Part shown: positions 17,777-26,169 of the stretch, piece after piece | How the letters are laid out: each line of letters opens with the position of its first letter | Numbering within the stretch: the first letter of the stretch is position 1 | Assembly: GCF_017355365.1 (NCBI RefSeq) | Contig: NZ_JADIJR010000004.1 | Location: 116,747-180,746 of the forward strand | Length of the DNA stretch: 64,000 nt | Direction of reading: 5' to 3' | Origin: Microbacterium sp. SD291 | GTDB taxonomy: Bacteria; Actinomycetota; Actinomycetes; Actinomycetales; Microbacteriaceae | Translations under genes and position numbers: made by a program | Notes under the pieces: model-generated | What the model saw: only the letters and a program-made list of their open reading frames with translations | Database searches by the model: none | Told to the model about the DNA's origin: nothing

Positions 17777-19057
17777 ATGAACCGAAAGATCCTCGCCGCG
17801 GGCAGCATTGCAGCTGTCGCGGCTCTTGCCCTGGCCGGTTGCAGCGGCGGCGCCGCCGAAACCGCCGACCCCGATGCGCCGGTGAAGCTGAGCATCTCGG
17901 GCTGGAGCATCGATACGACGCCCGAGTTCCAGTTGCTCGCCGACGCCTTCGAGAAGACGCACGACAACGTCACGATCGAGCTGAAGGAATACGACCCGGC
18001 CGAGTACAACACTCTGGTCACCGCCGACCTCGCTGCAGGCTCTGGCCCCGACATCATCACCCAGAAGGAGGTCAAGTACGTCACCACCTTCCAGGAGGGC
18101 GGCCAGCTGCTCGACGTCTCTGATGTGTCGCTGCCCGACGGCATCGGCGGCGCCGACTCGTACAAGGTCGATGGCGTCTCGTACGCGGTGCCCTACCGCC
18201 AGGACTCCTGGGTGCTCTTCTACAACAAGGCGCTGTTCGACGCGGCCGGCGTCGAACACCCCGACGGCTCGTGGACGTGGGGCGACTACGCAGACGCCGC
18301 AGATGCGCTGACGACGGATGCCGCCAAGGGCACGTACCTGCACCGCTGGCAGTCCACCGTTCAGGGCTTCGCCAACGCGCAGTCGGGCAGCGACATCCTC
18401 GAGGGTGACTACGGCTACCTGAAGGACTTCTACGAGAACACGCTGGCGCTGCAGGATGCCGGTGCGCAGGTCGATTTCAACACCTCGACCGCGAACCAGC
18501 TGACCTACCAGGGTGAGTTCGGCACGCAGAAGGCCGCCATGCTTCCGATGGGCTCGTGGTACACCGCGACGCTGATCGCGCAGCAGGCGACCGGCGAGGC
18601 GAACGACTTCGAGTGGGGCATCGCGCCGATCCCGCAGGTCGACGCGTCAACGGCAGGCACGGACAACACTCCGGTGACGTTCGGTGACCCGACCGGCTTC
18701 GGCATCAACGCGAACATCGACGCGGCCAAGGTCGACGCGGCCAAGGCCTTCCTCGAGTTCGCAGCGTCTGAGGATGCAGCGCAGTTGCTCGCCGGCATCG
18801 GCATCACGCCGGCGCTGACGAACGACGCTGTCGTCGAGACGTACTTCGGCGTCGAGGGCGCACCGACCGACGACCTGTCCAAGTTCGCCTGGTCGACGCA
18901 CGAGACACTGCCGGAGAACCCGACCTCCAACAAGGTCGCCGCGATCCAGGGCATCCTCGGTGACCTGCACACGGCAGTCATGAGCGGCTCGGAGTCGATC
19001 GACGACGCCATCGCAACCGCTGAGGAGCGCGTCAAGAACGAGGTCGGCCTCGACTGA
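17777..19057 (+). CDS. Sugar ABC transporter substrate-binding lipoprotein
   Basis: This 426-residue protein starts at ATG 17777 after AAAGGAG. The lipoprotein signal peptide MNRKILAAGSIAAVAALALA ends in lipobox LAGC, so Cys22 is lipidated and the protein sits on the outer face of the membrane. The mature part is an extracellular solute-binding protein of family 1 (SGPDIITQ-type loop GSGPDIITQKEVKYV, PYRQDSWVLFYNKALFDAAG, FGTQKAAMLPMGSWY). It is followed by two permease genes. No ATPase gene is present, so a shared MsiK-type ATPase elsewhere probably energises it. The ligand is presumably an oligosaccharide released by the locus enzymes. Confidence 0.93.
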   Translation: MNRKILAAGSIAAVAALALAGCSGGAAETADPDAPVKLSISGWSIDTTPEFQLLADAFEKTHDNVTIELKEYDPAEYNTLVTADLAAGSGPDIITQKEVKYVTTFQEGGQLLDVSDVSLPDGIGGADSYKVDGVSYAVPYRQDSWVLFYNKALFDAAGVEHPDGSWTWGDYADAADALTTDAAKGTYLHRWQSTVQGFANAQSGSDILEGDYGYLKDFYENTLALQDAGAQVDFNTSTANQLTYQGEFGTQKAAMLPMGSWYTATLIAQQATGEANDFEWGIAPIPQVDASTAGTDNTPVTFGDPTGFGINANIDAAKVDAAKAFLEFAASEDAAQLLAGIGITPALTNDAVVETYFGVEGAPTDDLSKFAWSTHETLPENPTSNKVAAIQGILGDLHTAVMSGSESIDDAIATAEERVKNEVGLD

Positions 19058-19063
19058 CCCGCC

Positions 19064-19095
19064 TCGGGGCCGGCCGCAGAAGCGGCCGGCCCCGA
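19064..19095. terminator. GC-rich hairpin between binding-protein and permease genes
   Basis: TCGGGGCCGGCCGC (19064-19077) and its exact complement (19082-19095) form a perfect 14-bp stem with a 4-base loop, without a T-run. Such hairpins after a binding-protein gene usually protect the 3' end or give partial termination, yielding more binding protein than permease. Confidence 0.75.
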
Positions 19096-19119
19096 ACCCT
19101 CTACCCAGGAGACGAGAAC

Positions 19120-20058
19120 ATGACAACCATCGAGGCCGACGACACCGGCACGAGGACGCCGAAGAAGGCGCTTCCGAAACGACGCTCGGCGCTGCGACGC
19201 AAGAACGCACTGATCGGCTGGAGCTTCATCCTGCCGAATTTCGTCGGGTTCGGATTCCTGACCCTGCTGCCAGTGCTGATCCTGTTCTATATGGCGTTCA
19301 CGAACTGGAACGTCTTCGGCAAAGCCGACTGGGTCGGCATCGCGAACTTCCAGCGCCTGCTCGGTGACGGCAGCTTCCGCATCGCGTTCTGGAACACGAT
19401 CTACTACTCGGTGATGCACATCCCGCTGACGATCGTCGTCTCGCTCGGGCTCGCACTGCTGCTGAACAACCGACTGCGCGGTGTCGCGTTCTTCCGCACC
19501 GCCGCCTTCTTCCCGTACATCACCTCGATCGTCGCGATCGCCGTGGTGTGGAACCTCCTCTTCAGCCCCGACTACGGCCCCATCAACGAGATCCTCCGTG
19601 CGATCGGCATCTCAGAGCCTCCTGGGTGGCTGACGTCTTCGGAGTGGGCGATGCCGGCAGTGGTCGTCGTCAGCACCTGGCGCGACATGGGTTACTACAT
19701 GATTCTGTTCCTCGCCGGCCTGCAGACAGTGCCGCGCGAACTGCATGAAGCGGCACGCATGGACGGCGCGAATGTGTGGGAACGGTTCGTGAACGTGACC
19801 CTGCCGAGCCTGCGCCCGACGATGTTCTTCGTCACCGTCATGCTCACCATCAACTCGTTCAAGATCTTCGACCTGATTCTCGTGATGACCGATGGCGGTC
19901 CGGGTCAAGCAACCCTGGTGTTGTCGCAGTTCATCTACAAGAAGGGTTTTGAGGAGTCGCAGTTCGGCTACGCATCCGCCGCCGCTGTCGCCCTGTTCTT
20001 CCTCTGCATCCTCGTCACCATCGGTCAGTTCCTGTGGAACAAGAAGCGGAGCGCATGA
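19120..20058 (+). CDS. Sugar ABC transporter permease (MalF-type)
   Basis: This 312-residue inner-membrane protein has about six transmembrane helices, starting with LIGWSFILPNFVGFGFLTLLPVLILFY. The EAA loop that contacts the ATPase reads ELHEAARMDGANVWERFVNVTLP (about residues 206-228). A preceding hydrophilic N-terminus of about 28 residues is Lys/Arg rich. The gene follows the binding protein after a strong hairpin and overlaps the second permease gene (ATGA). It works with that partner and a remote ATPase to import the sugar. Confidence 0.92.
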   Translation: MTTIEADDTGTRTPKKALPKRRSALRRKNALIGWSFILPNFVGFGFLTLLPVLILFYMAFTNWNVFGKADWVGIANFQRLLGDGSFRIAFWNTIYYSVMHIPLTIVVSLGLALLLNNRLRGVAFFRTAAFFPYITSIVAIAVVWNLLFSPDYGPINEILRAIGISEPPGWLTSSEWAMPAVVVVSTWRDMGYYMILFLAGLQTVPRELHEAARMDGANVWERFVNVTLPSLRPTMFFVTVMLTINSFKIFDLILVMTDGGPGQATLVLSQFIYKKGFEESQFGYASAAAVALFFLCILVTIGQFLWNKKRSA

Positions 20059-20969
20059 TGAGTGAGACCCAGCTGCTGGTCACCGGCCAGAAGAAGCTCC
20101 GCAGCCTCAACGCCCCGGCGCCTCGCCGAGTCGGCCAGTCCGCCGCCGGCCGCACCGCGGCGCGCACCGTCGGCTACATCGCACTGATCGTGTTCGCGCT
20201 GGCGCTGCTCGCACCGTTCTTCTGGATGGTGATGAGCTCGCTGAAGAACGCCAACGAGGTGTTCTCGGTGCCGGTGGTCTGGGTGCCGGACGCCTTCGTG
20301 TGGCAGAACTACATCGACATCTGGTCGAAGTCGAACATGCTGGTGTGGATCCGCAACACGCTCGTGCTCGCCGTGAGCGTCACGTTCCTGCAGGTGCTCA
20401 CCGGCTCCTTCGCCGCCTACGGGTTCGCGAAGATGCGTTTCGCCGGCCGCGACATCCTGTTCCTCACCTACATCGGCACGATTGCGGTGCCGTGGCAGTC
20501 GTACATGATCCCGCAGTTCATTCTGATGTCGAACCTCAAGGTGTCCAACACTCTCTGGTCGATCATCCTGCTGCAGGCTTTCGGCGCCTTCGGAGTGTTC
20601 CTGATGAAGCAGTACTACGAGACGATCCCCGAAGAGCTCAGCGAAGCCGCCCGCCTCGACGGCCTCAGCGAGTACGGCATCTGGCGGCGCATCATGCTGC
20701 CGCTGTCGGTGCCTGCGATCGCCAGCCTCACCATGCTCACCTTCGTGAACACGTGGAACGACTACCTCGGCCCGCTGATCTACCTGCGAAACCCTGACCT
20801 GTGGACCATCCAGCTCGGTCTGAAGAGCTTCGTCTCGAATCTGTTCGACACGAACTATGCGCTGCTGTTCGCCGGGCTCACGATCTCGGTCGTACCGATC
20901 GCGCTGATCTTCCTGCTCGGGCAGAAGTACTTCGTCGAGGGCATCGCGACCAGCGGAATGAAGGGCTGA
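20055..20969 (+). CDS. Sugar ABC transporter permease (MalG-type)
   Basis: The start is ATG 20055, overlapping the stop of the first permease, giving 304 residues. It has six predicted membrane helices (for example TVGYIALIVFALALLAPFFW), the EAA loop ELSEAARLDGLSEYGIWRRI, and ends in EGIATSGMKG, the usual C-terminus of carbohydrate permeases. It pairs with the MalF-type protein encoded just upstream. Confidence 0.92.
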   Translation: MMSETQLLVTGQKKLRSLNAPAPRRVGQSAAGRTAARTVGYIALIVFALALLAPFFWMVMSSLKNANEVFSVPVVWVPDAFVWQNYIDIWSKSNMLVWIRNTLVLAVSVTFLQVLTGSFAAYGFAKMRFAGRDILFLTYIGTIAVPWQSYMIPQFILMSNLKVSNTLWSIILLQAFGAFGVFLMKQYYETIPEELSEAARLDGLSEYGIWRRIMLPLSVPAIASLTMLTFVNTWNDYLGPLIYLRNPDLWTIQLGLKSFVSNLFDTNYALLFAGLTISVVPIALIFLLGQKYFVEGIATSGMKG

Positions 20970-20972
20970 GTC

Positions 20973-21641
20973 ATGAAGCGCATTCCGCACGACACCTGGG
21001 CCACAATCCTCGGTGTCGTCTACCTCGGCCTCATGGTCAACCTCTTCGTCCTACTCGCGGCACTCCCGCTCGTGGTGCTGTTGGTGACCACGGACCCGGC
21101 ACTGTCGTGGCCGTCGCTGGCCGTCGCCGCTCCACTCGCTGCCCCGGCCCTGCCTGCCGCCTTCACGGCGTTCCGAGAGTTCGGTGCGGGCGAGACTCAC
21201 GTGATCCGTTCGTTCCTCCGGGGCTGGCGGAGCATCTGGCGCAAGGCCATGCTGCTGGGTCTCGCCGGAACGGCCGTCATCGTCGTCGTGCTCGTGGACG
21301 TGCGCGCGATGGCGGATGCCGCGGCATCCGCTGTCATCGTCCCCATGCTCGGCATCGTCGCCGTGCTCACCGCAGCAACCGCGCTGGTGAGCCTGGTGGC
21401 GCTCGCCGAAGCGCCGCAGGCTCGAATCCGTGACATTGCCAAGGCCGCGCTGTACCTCAGCCTGCGGCGCTGGTACCTGACCGCCGTTTCGTTCCTCGTG
21501 CTCGGCGTGCAGGTCGCGCTGTTCACCACGATGCCTGCGATCGCCGTCGGACTCACCTGCGCACCGGTGCTGTACGTCGTGTGGGCGAACAGCCGGTACA
21601 CGCTGCGGCCTGTGCTCGAGCTGGAAGAGGCTCTCGCGTGA
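20973..21641 (+). CDS. YesL/DUF624 family membrane protein
   Basis: This 222-residue protein has about five hydrophobic helices (ILGVVYLGLMVNLFVLLAALP at the start, then GLAGTAVIVVVLV, and others). The DUF624 pattern is an N-terminal helix pair followed by PALPAAFTAFREFGAGET and a FLRGWRSIWRKA loop. In Bacillus, YesL lies in the rhamnogalacturonan operon beside a sugar ABC transporter; here too it is embedded with permease genes (3 bp after MalG, 4-bp overlap with the next gene). It is probably an accessory of the transporter. Its biochemical role is unknown. Confidence 0.82.
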   Translation: MKRIPHDTWATILGVVYLGLMVNLFVLLAALPLVVLLVTTDPALSWPSLAVAAPLAAPALPAAFTAFREFGAGETHVIRSFLRGWRSIWRKAMLLGLAGTAVIVVVLVDVRAMADAAASAVIVPMLGIVAVLTAATALVSLVALAEAPQARIRDIAKAALYLSLRRWYLTAVSFLVLGVQVALFTTMPAIAVGLTCAPVLYVVWANSRYTLRPVLELEEALA

Positions 21642-22636
21642 GCGCACGCGTTCGCACATGGATGAGTCAGGACGTCTTTGATCTGCTCTTCGACGACGCC
21701 CGGCTCGAGCGGCTCCGGTCACTGACTTCATCGCCGACGCTCCAGCGTGCGGATCTCCCTCACGAGCCCGGTGTCATCGACGACACCGAGATCTTGATCA
21801 CCTCCTGGGGTGCGCCGCGGTTGGACGCCGAATTGCTCGCCCGGATGCCGAATCTGCGGGCAGTGGTGCATGCTGCCGGCAGCGTGCAGGGACTCGTGTC
21901 CGACGCGCTCTGGGACCGAGGGATCATCGTGACCTCCGCTGCCGACGCCAACGCGATTCCGGTGGCTGAGTTCACCTTCGCCACAATCGTGCTCGCGTTC
22001 AAGCGCACGTTCATTCATGTGCGCAGCCAGTCCGTTGAGGCGCTCAGCTGGGGTCATGAGCTGACATCGCGCTCATACGGAAGCGTCGGGCGCACGGTGG
22101 GAGTCGTAGGCTTCTCGCGCATCGGCCGGCGGGTGGTGCGGATGCTGGGTGCACTCGACGGCATCCGGATCCTCGTCGCCGATCCTTTCGTCGATCCCGA
22201 GGTCGTTGCCGCGGCCGGCGCGACCCTGGTGCCGCTGGAGGCGCTGCTGGGCGAGGTCGACGTGCTCTCGCTCCACGCGCCGGGCTTGCCTGCGACCAGG
22301 CACATGATCGGGGCTGCGGAGCTCGCGGCCCTCCGCGATGGCGCCACCGTGATCAACACCGCCCGCGGGGCGATTCTCGATCATGACGCGCTTCTTGTGG
22401 AGTGTTCGTCAGGGCGGATCAACGCGGTGCTCGACGTCACCGATCCTGAGCCGTTGCCGATGGATGCGCCGTTGCGCGGGCTGCCCAATGTCGCGTTGAC
22501 GCCGCATATCGCGGGCTCCATGGGGGCGGAGGTGCGCCGGCTCGTCGACTCGGCGCTCGATGACATCGAGACGCTGATCGTGGGCGGACCGCTGTCATCG
22601 GCAGTGACGCGCAACGAGATGGAGGTGAGCGCGTAG
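21638..22636 (+). CDS. D-2-hydroxyacid dehydrogenase family protein (paralogue 1)
   Basis: This 332-residue protein starts at GTG 21638, overlapping the yesL-like stop. It has the D-isomer 2-hydroxyacid dehydrogenase fold: a split catalytic domain with VVHAAGSVQGLV, a Rossmann domain (GVVGFSRIGRRVVRML), and catalytic Arg in INTARGAILDHDAL, Glu in VTDPEPLPMD and His in TPHIAGSMG. The second Gly of GxGxxG is Ser (GFSRIG), a variant I recall from a Streptomyces subgroup next to sugar transporters. It closes the transporter operon. It may reduce a keto-acid from uronate breakdown; the substrate is unknown. A paralogue lies at 43504. Confidence 0.86.
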   Translation: MSARVRTWMSQDVFDLLFDDARLERLRSLTSSPTLQRADLPHEPGVIDDTEILITSWGAPRLDAELLARMPNLRAVVHAAGSVQGLVSDALWDRGIIVTSAADANAIPVAEFTFATIVLAFKRTFIHVRSQSVEALSWGHELTSRSYGSVGRTVGVVGFSRIGRRVVRMLGALDGIRILVADPFVDPEVVAAAGATLVPLEALLGEVDVLSLHAPGLPATRHMIGAAELAALRDGATVINTARGAILDHDALLVECSSGRINAVLDVTDPEPLPMDAPLRGLPNVALTPHIAGSMGAEVRRLVDSALDDIETLIVGGPLSSAVTRNEMEVSA

Positions 22637-22698
22637 CGCGCTCACCGGCCTGCATCTCATACGCCGCTTGCGCAAGACGGCTCGGCGTGGCACTCTAT

Positions 22699-22713
22699 TG
22701 GAAAGCGCTTACC
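22699..22713. promoter_or_regulatory. LacI-family operator (cre-like) upstream of the Gfo/Idh operon
   Basis: TGGAAAGCGCTTACC is a near-perfect palindrome around AAGCGCTT, the typical LacI-family operator centre, 43 bp before the ATG of the oxidoreductase gene. It differs from the TGGCAAnCGnTTGCCA sites further on, so another LacI protein may read it. Confidence 0.7.
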
Positions 22714-22755
22714 CGAATCGGCGGAGCGCAAGGACTTGTGAAGAACGGACCAGCA

Positions 22756-23916
22756 ATGACACAGGCGAGCACCCGCGAGATCGGGATCATCATGAACGGC
22801 GTCTCCGGGCGCATGGGCTACCGTCAGCACCTCGTGCGCTCGATCCTCGCGATCCGCGACCAGGGAGGCATCGAGCTCTCCGACGGCTCCCGCGTGACGG
22901 TGAAGCCGCTGCTCGTCGGCCGCAACGAGCAGAAGCTCTCCGAGCTCGCAGCACTGCACGGCATCGAGGACTACACCACCGACCTCGACGCCGCCCTGGC
23001 GGACCCGAAATGGGAGATCTACGCCGACTTCCTCGTGACGAAGGCCCGCGCATCCGCGATCCGCAAGGCGATCGCCGCCGGCAAGGCAATCTACACCGAG
23101 AAGCCCACCGCGGAGTCCCTCGAAGAGGCGCTCGAACTCGCGCGCCTCGCGCAGGAGGCCGGCGTCAAGACCGGCGTCGTGCACGACAAGCTCTACCTCC
23201 CCGGCCTGCAGAAGCTCAAGCGCCTGATCGACTCCGGCTTCTTCGGCCGCATCCTCTCGGTCCGCGGCGAGTTCGGCTACTGGGTCTTCGAGGGTGACTG
23301 GCAGCCGGCGCAGCGCCCCAGCTGGAACTACCGCGCCGAAGACGGCGGCGGCATCATCTCCGACATGTTCCCGCACTGGAACTACGTGCTGGAGAACCTG
23401 TTCGGCGAGGTCAAGAGCGTGTACGCGCAGGCGGCAGTGCACATCCCGGAGCGCTGGGACGAGAACGGCGACAAGTACACCGCGACCGCCGAAGACGCCG
23501 CGTACGGCATCTTCGAGCTCGAGGGCGGCATCGTCGCCGAGATCAACTCCTCGTGGACCGTGCGCGTGAACCGCGACGAGCTCGTCGAGTTCCAGGTCGA
23601 CGGCACCCACGGATCCGCCGTGGTAGGCCTCTTCGGCGCCAAGATCCAGCCGCGCAACGCCACCCCGAAGCCCGTGTGGAACCCCGACCTCGAGGACACC
23701 CGCGACTACGACGCCGACTGGCAGAGCGTCCCGACGAACGACGTCTTCCTGAACGGCTTCCGCCAGCAGTGGGAGGAGTACCTCGAGTCGTACGTGCTCG
23801 GCACCGATTACGCCTTCGACCTGCTCGCCGGCGCCCGCGGCGTGCAGTTCGCCGAGGCCGGCCTCACCTCCAGCGCCGAGGGCCGCAAGGTCGCGATCGA
23901 GCAGCTGTCCCTCTGA
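22756..23916 (+). CDS. Gfo/Idh/MocA family oxidoreductase
   Basis: This 386-residue protein starts at ATG 22756. The N-terminal Rossmann part begins IGIIMNGVSGRMGYRQHL (a GxxGRMG-type nucleotide loop). The family EKP motif is in AIYTEKPTAESLEEALELA (Lys conserved), and downstream GGGIISDMFPHWNYVLENLFG gives the conserved catalytic-region His. Such enzymes oxidise or reduce a sugar hydroxyl with NAD(P). It is translationally linked (ATGA) to DUF993, and the TIM-barrel gene follows in the same way, so the three products probably act in sequence on one sugar. A LacI-type operator precedes it. Confidence 0.88.
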   Translation: MTQASTREIGIIMNGVSGRMGYRQHLVRSILAIRDQGGIELSDGSRVTVKPLLVGRNEQKLSELAALHGIEDYTTDLDAALADPKWEIYADFLVTKARASAIRKAIAAGKAIYTEKPTAESLEEALELARLAQEAGVKTGVVHDKLYLPGLQKLKRLIDSGFFGRILSVRGEFGYWVFEGDWQPAQRPSWNYRAEDGGGIISDMFPHWNYVLENLFGEVKSVYAQAAVHIPERWDENGDKYTATAEDAAYGIFELEGGIVAEINSSWTVRVNRDELVEFQVDGTHGSAVVGLFGAKIQPRNATPKPVWNPDLEDTRDYDADWQSVPTNDVFLNGFRQQWEEYLESYVLGTDYAFDLLAGARGVQFAEAGLTSSAEGRKVAIEQLSL

Positions 23917-25127
23917 TGAGCGACCTGAAGCTTCTCGCCGTCGACGGGGCGCTGAGCACCGCCGCGCTGAACGAGGGCGGCGGGTACACCCGCCCGGCCG
24001 CCCCGCTGCAGAGCCGCGTCGCCTACGCCGCCGCGCACGTGGTGCCCAGAGTGCACGCGGACAACACCCCCGGCCAGCCCGCCGACATCGACTGGGACTC
24101 CACCCTCGCGTTCCGCCGCAGCGTGTACTCCTGGGGCCTCGGCGTCGCCGACGCCATGGACACGGCGCAGCGGAACATGGGTCTCGACGCCGCGGCGACC
24201 CGCGAGCTCATCGCCCGCAGCGCCGAGGTCGCCCGCGAGGAGGGCGGCTCGGTCGTGGTCGGCGTCAACACCGACCACGTTCTCGAGCAGCGCATCTCGC
24301 TCGATCAGGTGATCGACGCGTACAAGGAGCAGCTGCACTTCACCGAGGAGCAGGGTGCGGGTCCCGTGCTGATGGCGTCCCGTCATCTCGCACGCGTGGC
24401 GACGAGCGCCGACGACTACCGCCGCGTGTACCGGTCGGTTCTCGAGTCCGCGACGGTTCCGGTCGTGCTGCACTGGCTCGGCACGGCCTTCGACCCGGAG
24501 CTCGCGGGCTATTTCGGCGCGGATGACTGGCAGACGGCATCCGCGGTGCTGCTGGACATCATCGGCGAGAACCCGGACAAGGTCGCGGGCGTCAAGATGA
24601 GCCTGCTGAATGCCGAGTCCGAGATCTCGGTGCGGGCGCAGCTGCCGGACGGCGTGCGCATGTTCACCGGCGACGACTTCAACTACGTCGGCCTGATCGG
24701 CGACTCCGCGGTCGACCCTGGCTGGGTCCCTGAGCCCGTCGAAGGGGCACAGCCCGCACCTCGCACCCATTCGGATGCTCTCCTCGGCGCGTTCGCCGCG
24801 ATCACGCCGGTCGCCTCCGCGGCGATCCAGGCGCTGGATGCCGGCGACCCTGCTCGCTACCTCGAGATCCTCGGCCCGACCGAGGAGCTCAGCCGCCAGG
24901 TGTTCGCAGCTCCCACGTTCTATTACAAGACCGGCGTCGCGTTCCTCGCCTGGCTGAACGGCCACCAGCCGGCCTTCCAGATGGTCGGCGGCCTGCACTC
25001 GGCGCGGAGCCTCCCGCACCTCAGCCGGATCGTCGAGCTCGCGAACGCCTCGCTCGCGCTCGAGAACCCCGAGCTCGCACGCGATCGCTGGCACGGGATG
25101 CTGCGCCTGAACGGAGTGGACGCATGA
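23916..25127 (+). CDS. DUF993 family protein (dihydrodipicolinate synthase-like TIM barrel)
   Basis: This 403-residue protein overlaps its neighbours at both ends (ATGA). DUF993 members are TIM-barrel proteins now often grouped with dihydrodipicolinate synthase/aldolase-like enzymes. Visible blocks are DWDSTLAFRRSVYSWGLGVADAMDTAQR, VPVVLHWLGTAFDPELAGYFG, KVAGVKMSLLN (a barrel Lys) and RMFTGDDFNYVGLI. A lyase or aldolase role on an oxidised sugar is inferred from its position between the Gfo/Idh gene and isomerase-like genes. Residues about 271-280 (VPEPVEGAQP) are encoded by a dispersed repeat copy (24724-24746). Confidence 0.8.
   Translation: MSDLKLLAVDGALSTAALNEGGGYTRPAAPLQSRVAYAAAHVVPRVHADNTPGQPADIDWDSTLAFRRSVYSWGLGVADAMDTAQRNMGLDAAATRELIARSAEVAREEGGSVVVGVNTDHVLEQRISLDQVIDAYKEQLHFTEEQGAGPVLMASRHLARVATSADDYRRVYRSVLESATVPVVLHWLGTAFDPELAGYFGADDWQTASAVLLDIIGENPDKVAGVKMSLLNAESEISVRAQLPDGVRMFTGDDFNYVGLIGDSAVDPGWVPEPVEGAQPAPRTHSDALLGAFAAITPVASAAIQALDAGDPARYLEILGPTEELSRQVFAAPTFYYKTGVAFLAWLNGHQPAFQMVGGLHSARSLPHLSRIVELANASLALENPELARDRWHGMLRLNGVDA
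24724..24746. repeat. Dispersed CCCTGAGCC palindromic repeat copy inside the DUF993 gene
   Basis: GGGTCCCTGAGCCCGTCGAA followed by GGG matches the element seen at 10021-10043 with one change. It is read in frame and encodes the WVPEPVEG segment. Confidence 0.85.
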
Positions 25128-26044
25128 GCGGCCCTTCGACAAGCGCAGGGGCTCAGGAGGATGGGTCGCTGAGCCTGTCGAAGCGTCCTGACCCGCGCCT
25201 GTCGATCAACCAGGCCACCATCAAGTACGCGAATCTCGAGACCGCGCTGAAGGTGACGGCGGATGCCGGCATCCAGGCCATCGGCCTCTGGCGCGAACCC
25301 GTTAACGAGGTCGGCCTCGACGTCGCCGCAGGGATGCTGTCTGACTCGGGCCTGCGCTTCACGACCCACTGCCGCGGCGGGTTCTTCACGCTGCCGGAGG
25401 GTCCTGAGCGGCTCGTGGCCCTCGACGACAACCGCCGGGCGATCGAGGAGACCGCGACCCTCGCCGCTGCGGGGGCCGAAGGCTCGACCGCGACCCTGGT
25501 GCTCGTCGCCGGCGGTCTGCCGGAGGGCTCCCGCGACCTGATCGGCGCGCGCGAGCGCGTGCGCGACGCGATCGGCACGCTCGCTCCGTTCGCCGAGCAG
25601 GCAGGCGTGACCCTCGCGATCGAGCCGCTGCATCCGATGTACGCATCCGACCGGGCCGTCGTCTCGACGCTCGGCCAGGCGCTCGACATCGCCGCGGACT
25701 TCGAGCCGTCGGTCGTCGGCGCCGCTGTGGACACCTTCCACATCTGGTGGGACCCTCAGGTGCTGGAGCAGATCGCCCGCGCCGGCCGCGAAGGTCGCAT
25801 CACCACGTACCAGGTGTGCGACTGGAAGACGCCGCTGCCCGCCGACGTGCTGCTCTCGCGGCACCACACGGGGGACGGCGTCATCGACTTCGCTTCGCTC
25901 ACCGAGGCAGTGGTCGCGACCGGCTACGACCGCGACATCGAGGTGGAGATCTTCAACGCCGACATCTGGGCGCAGGACCCGGCTGAGGTCGTCCGGCGGA
26001 CCGCCGAGGCGTTCGGCGCGGCGGTCTCACCGCACCTCCGCTGA
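25124..26044 (+). CDS. Sugar phosphate isomerase/epimerase-like TIM-barrel protein
   Basis: This 306-residue protein starts at ATG 25124, overlapping DUF993. From about residue 25 it is an AP-endonuclease-2/xylose-isomerase-like barrel: RLSINQATIKYANLETALKV, AIGLWREPVNEVGL, TLAIEPLHPMYASDRAVV (metal Glu), AAVDTFHIWWDPQ (Asp/His) and VEIFNADIW (metal Glu). Typical members use a divalent metal to isomerise or epimerise sugars or keto-sugars. The first 24 residues (SGPSTSAGAQEDGSLSLSKR) come from inverted copies of a dispersed repeat and are probably disordered. It is the third gene of the Gfo/Idh operon. Confidence 0.85.
   Translation: MSGPSTSAGAQEDGSLSLSKRPDPRLSINQATIKYANLETALKVTADAGIQAIGLWREPVNEVGLDVAAGMLSDSGLRFTTHCRGGFFTLPEGPERLVALDDNRRAIEETATLAAAGAEGSTATLVLVAGGLPEGSRDLIGARERVRDAIGTLAPFAEQAGVTLAIEPLHPMYASDRAVVSTLGQALDIAADFEPSVVGAAVDTFHIWWDPQVLEQIARAGREGRITTYQVCDWKTPLPADVLLSRHHTGDGVIDFASLTEAVVATGYDRDIEVEIFNADIWAQDPAEVVRRTAEAFGAAVSPHLR
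25132..25190. repeat. Two inverted dispersed-repeat copies forming the 5' end of a coding sequence
   Basis: CCCTTCGACAAGCGCAGGGG (from 25132) and GGTCGCTGAGCCTGTCGAAG (from 25164) are degenerate copies of the CCCTGAGCCTGTCGAAGGG element in opposite orientation. Together they could fold into a hairpin right after the start codon. Confidence 0.75.
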
Positions 26045-26058
26045 CGTCCGCGGAGAGA

Positions 26059-26136
26059 TGCGTTTCGTCTCGTTCCGCTCGCTCGACGACCGGTGTCCCC
26101 CGACGGTCGTCGCGCGACGGGGCGAGGCGGAACGCA
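26059..26136. repeat. Intergenic palindromic repeat, TGCGTTTCGTCTCG family
   Basis: The left half TGCGTTTCGTCTCGTTCCGC, continuing GCTCGACGACCG, pairs imperfectly with the right half (CGGTCGTCGCGCGACGGGGC, continuing GAGGCGGAACGCA), with a CGGTGTCCCCCGA centre. I recall closely similar elements scattered through Microbacteriaceae genomes. A half-element-like sequence is found in the methyltransferase N-terminus (4941-4973). Confidence 0.75.
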
Positions 26137-26169
26137 CTTGCGGAGCACGATTTCAGACAGGATGAACCC

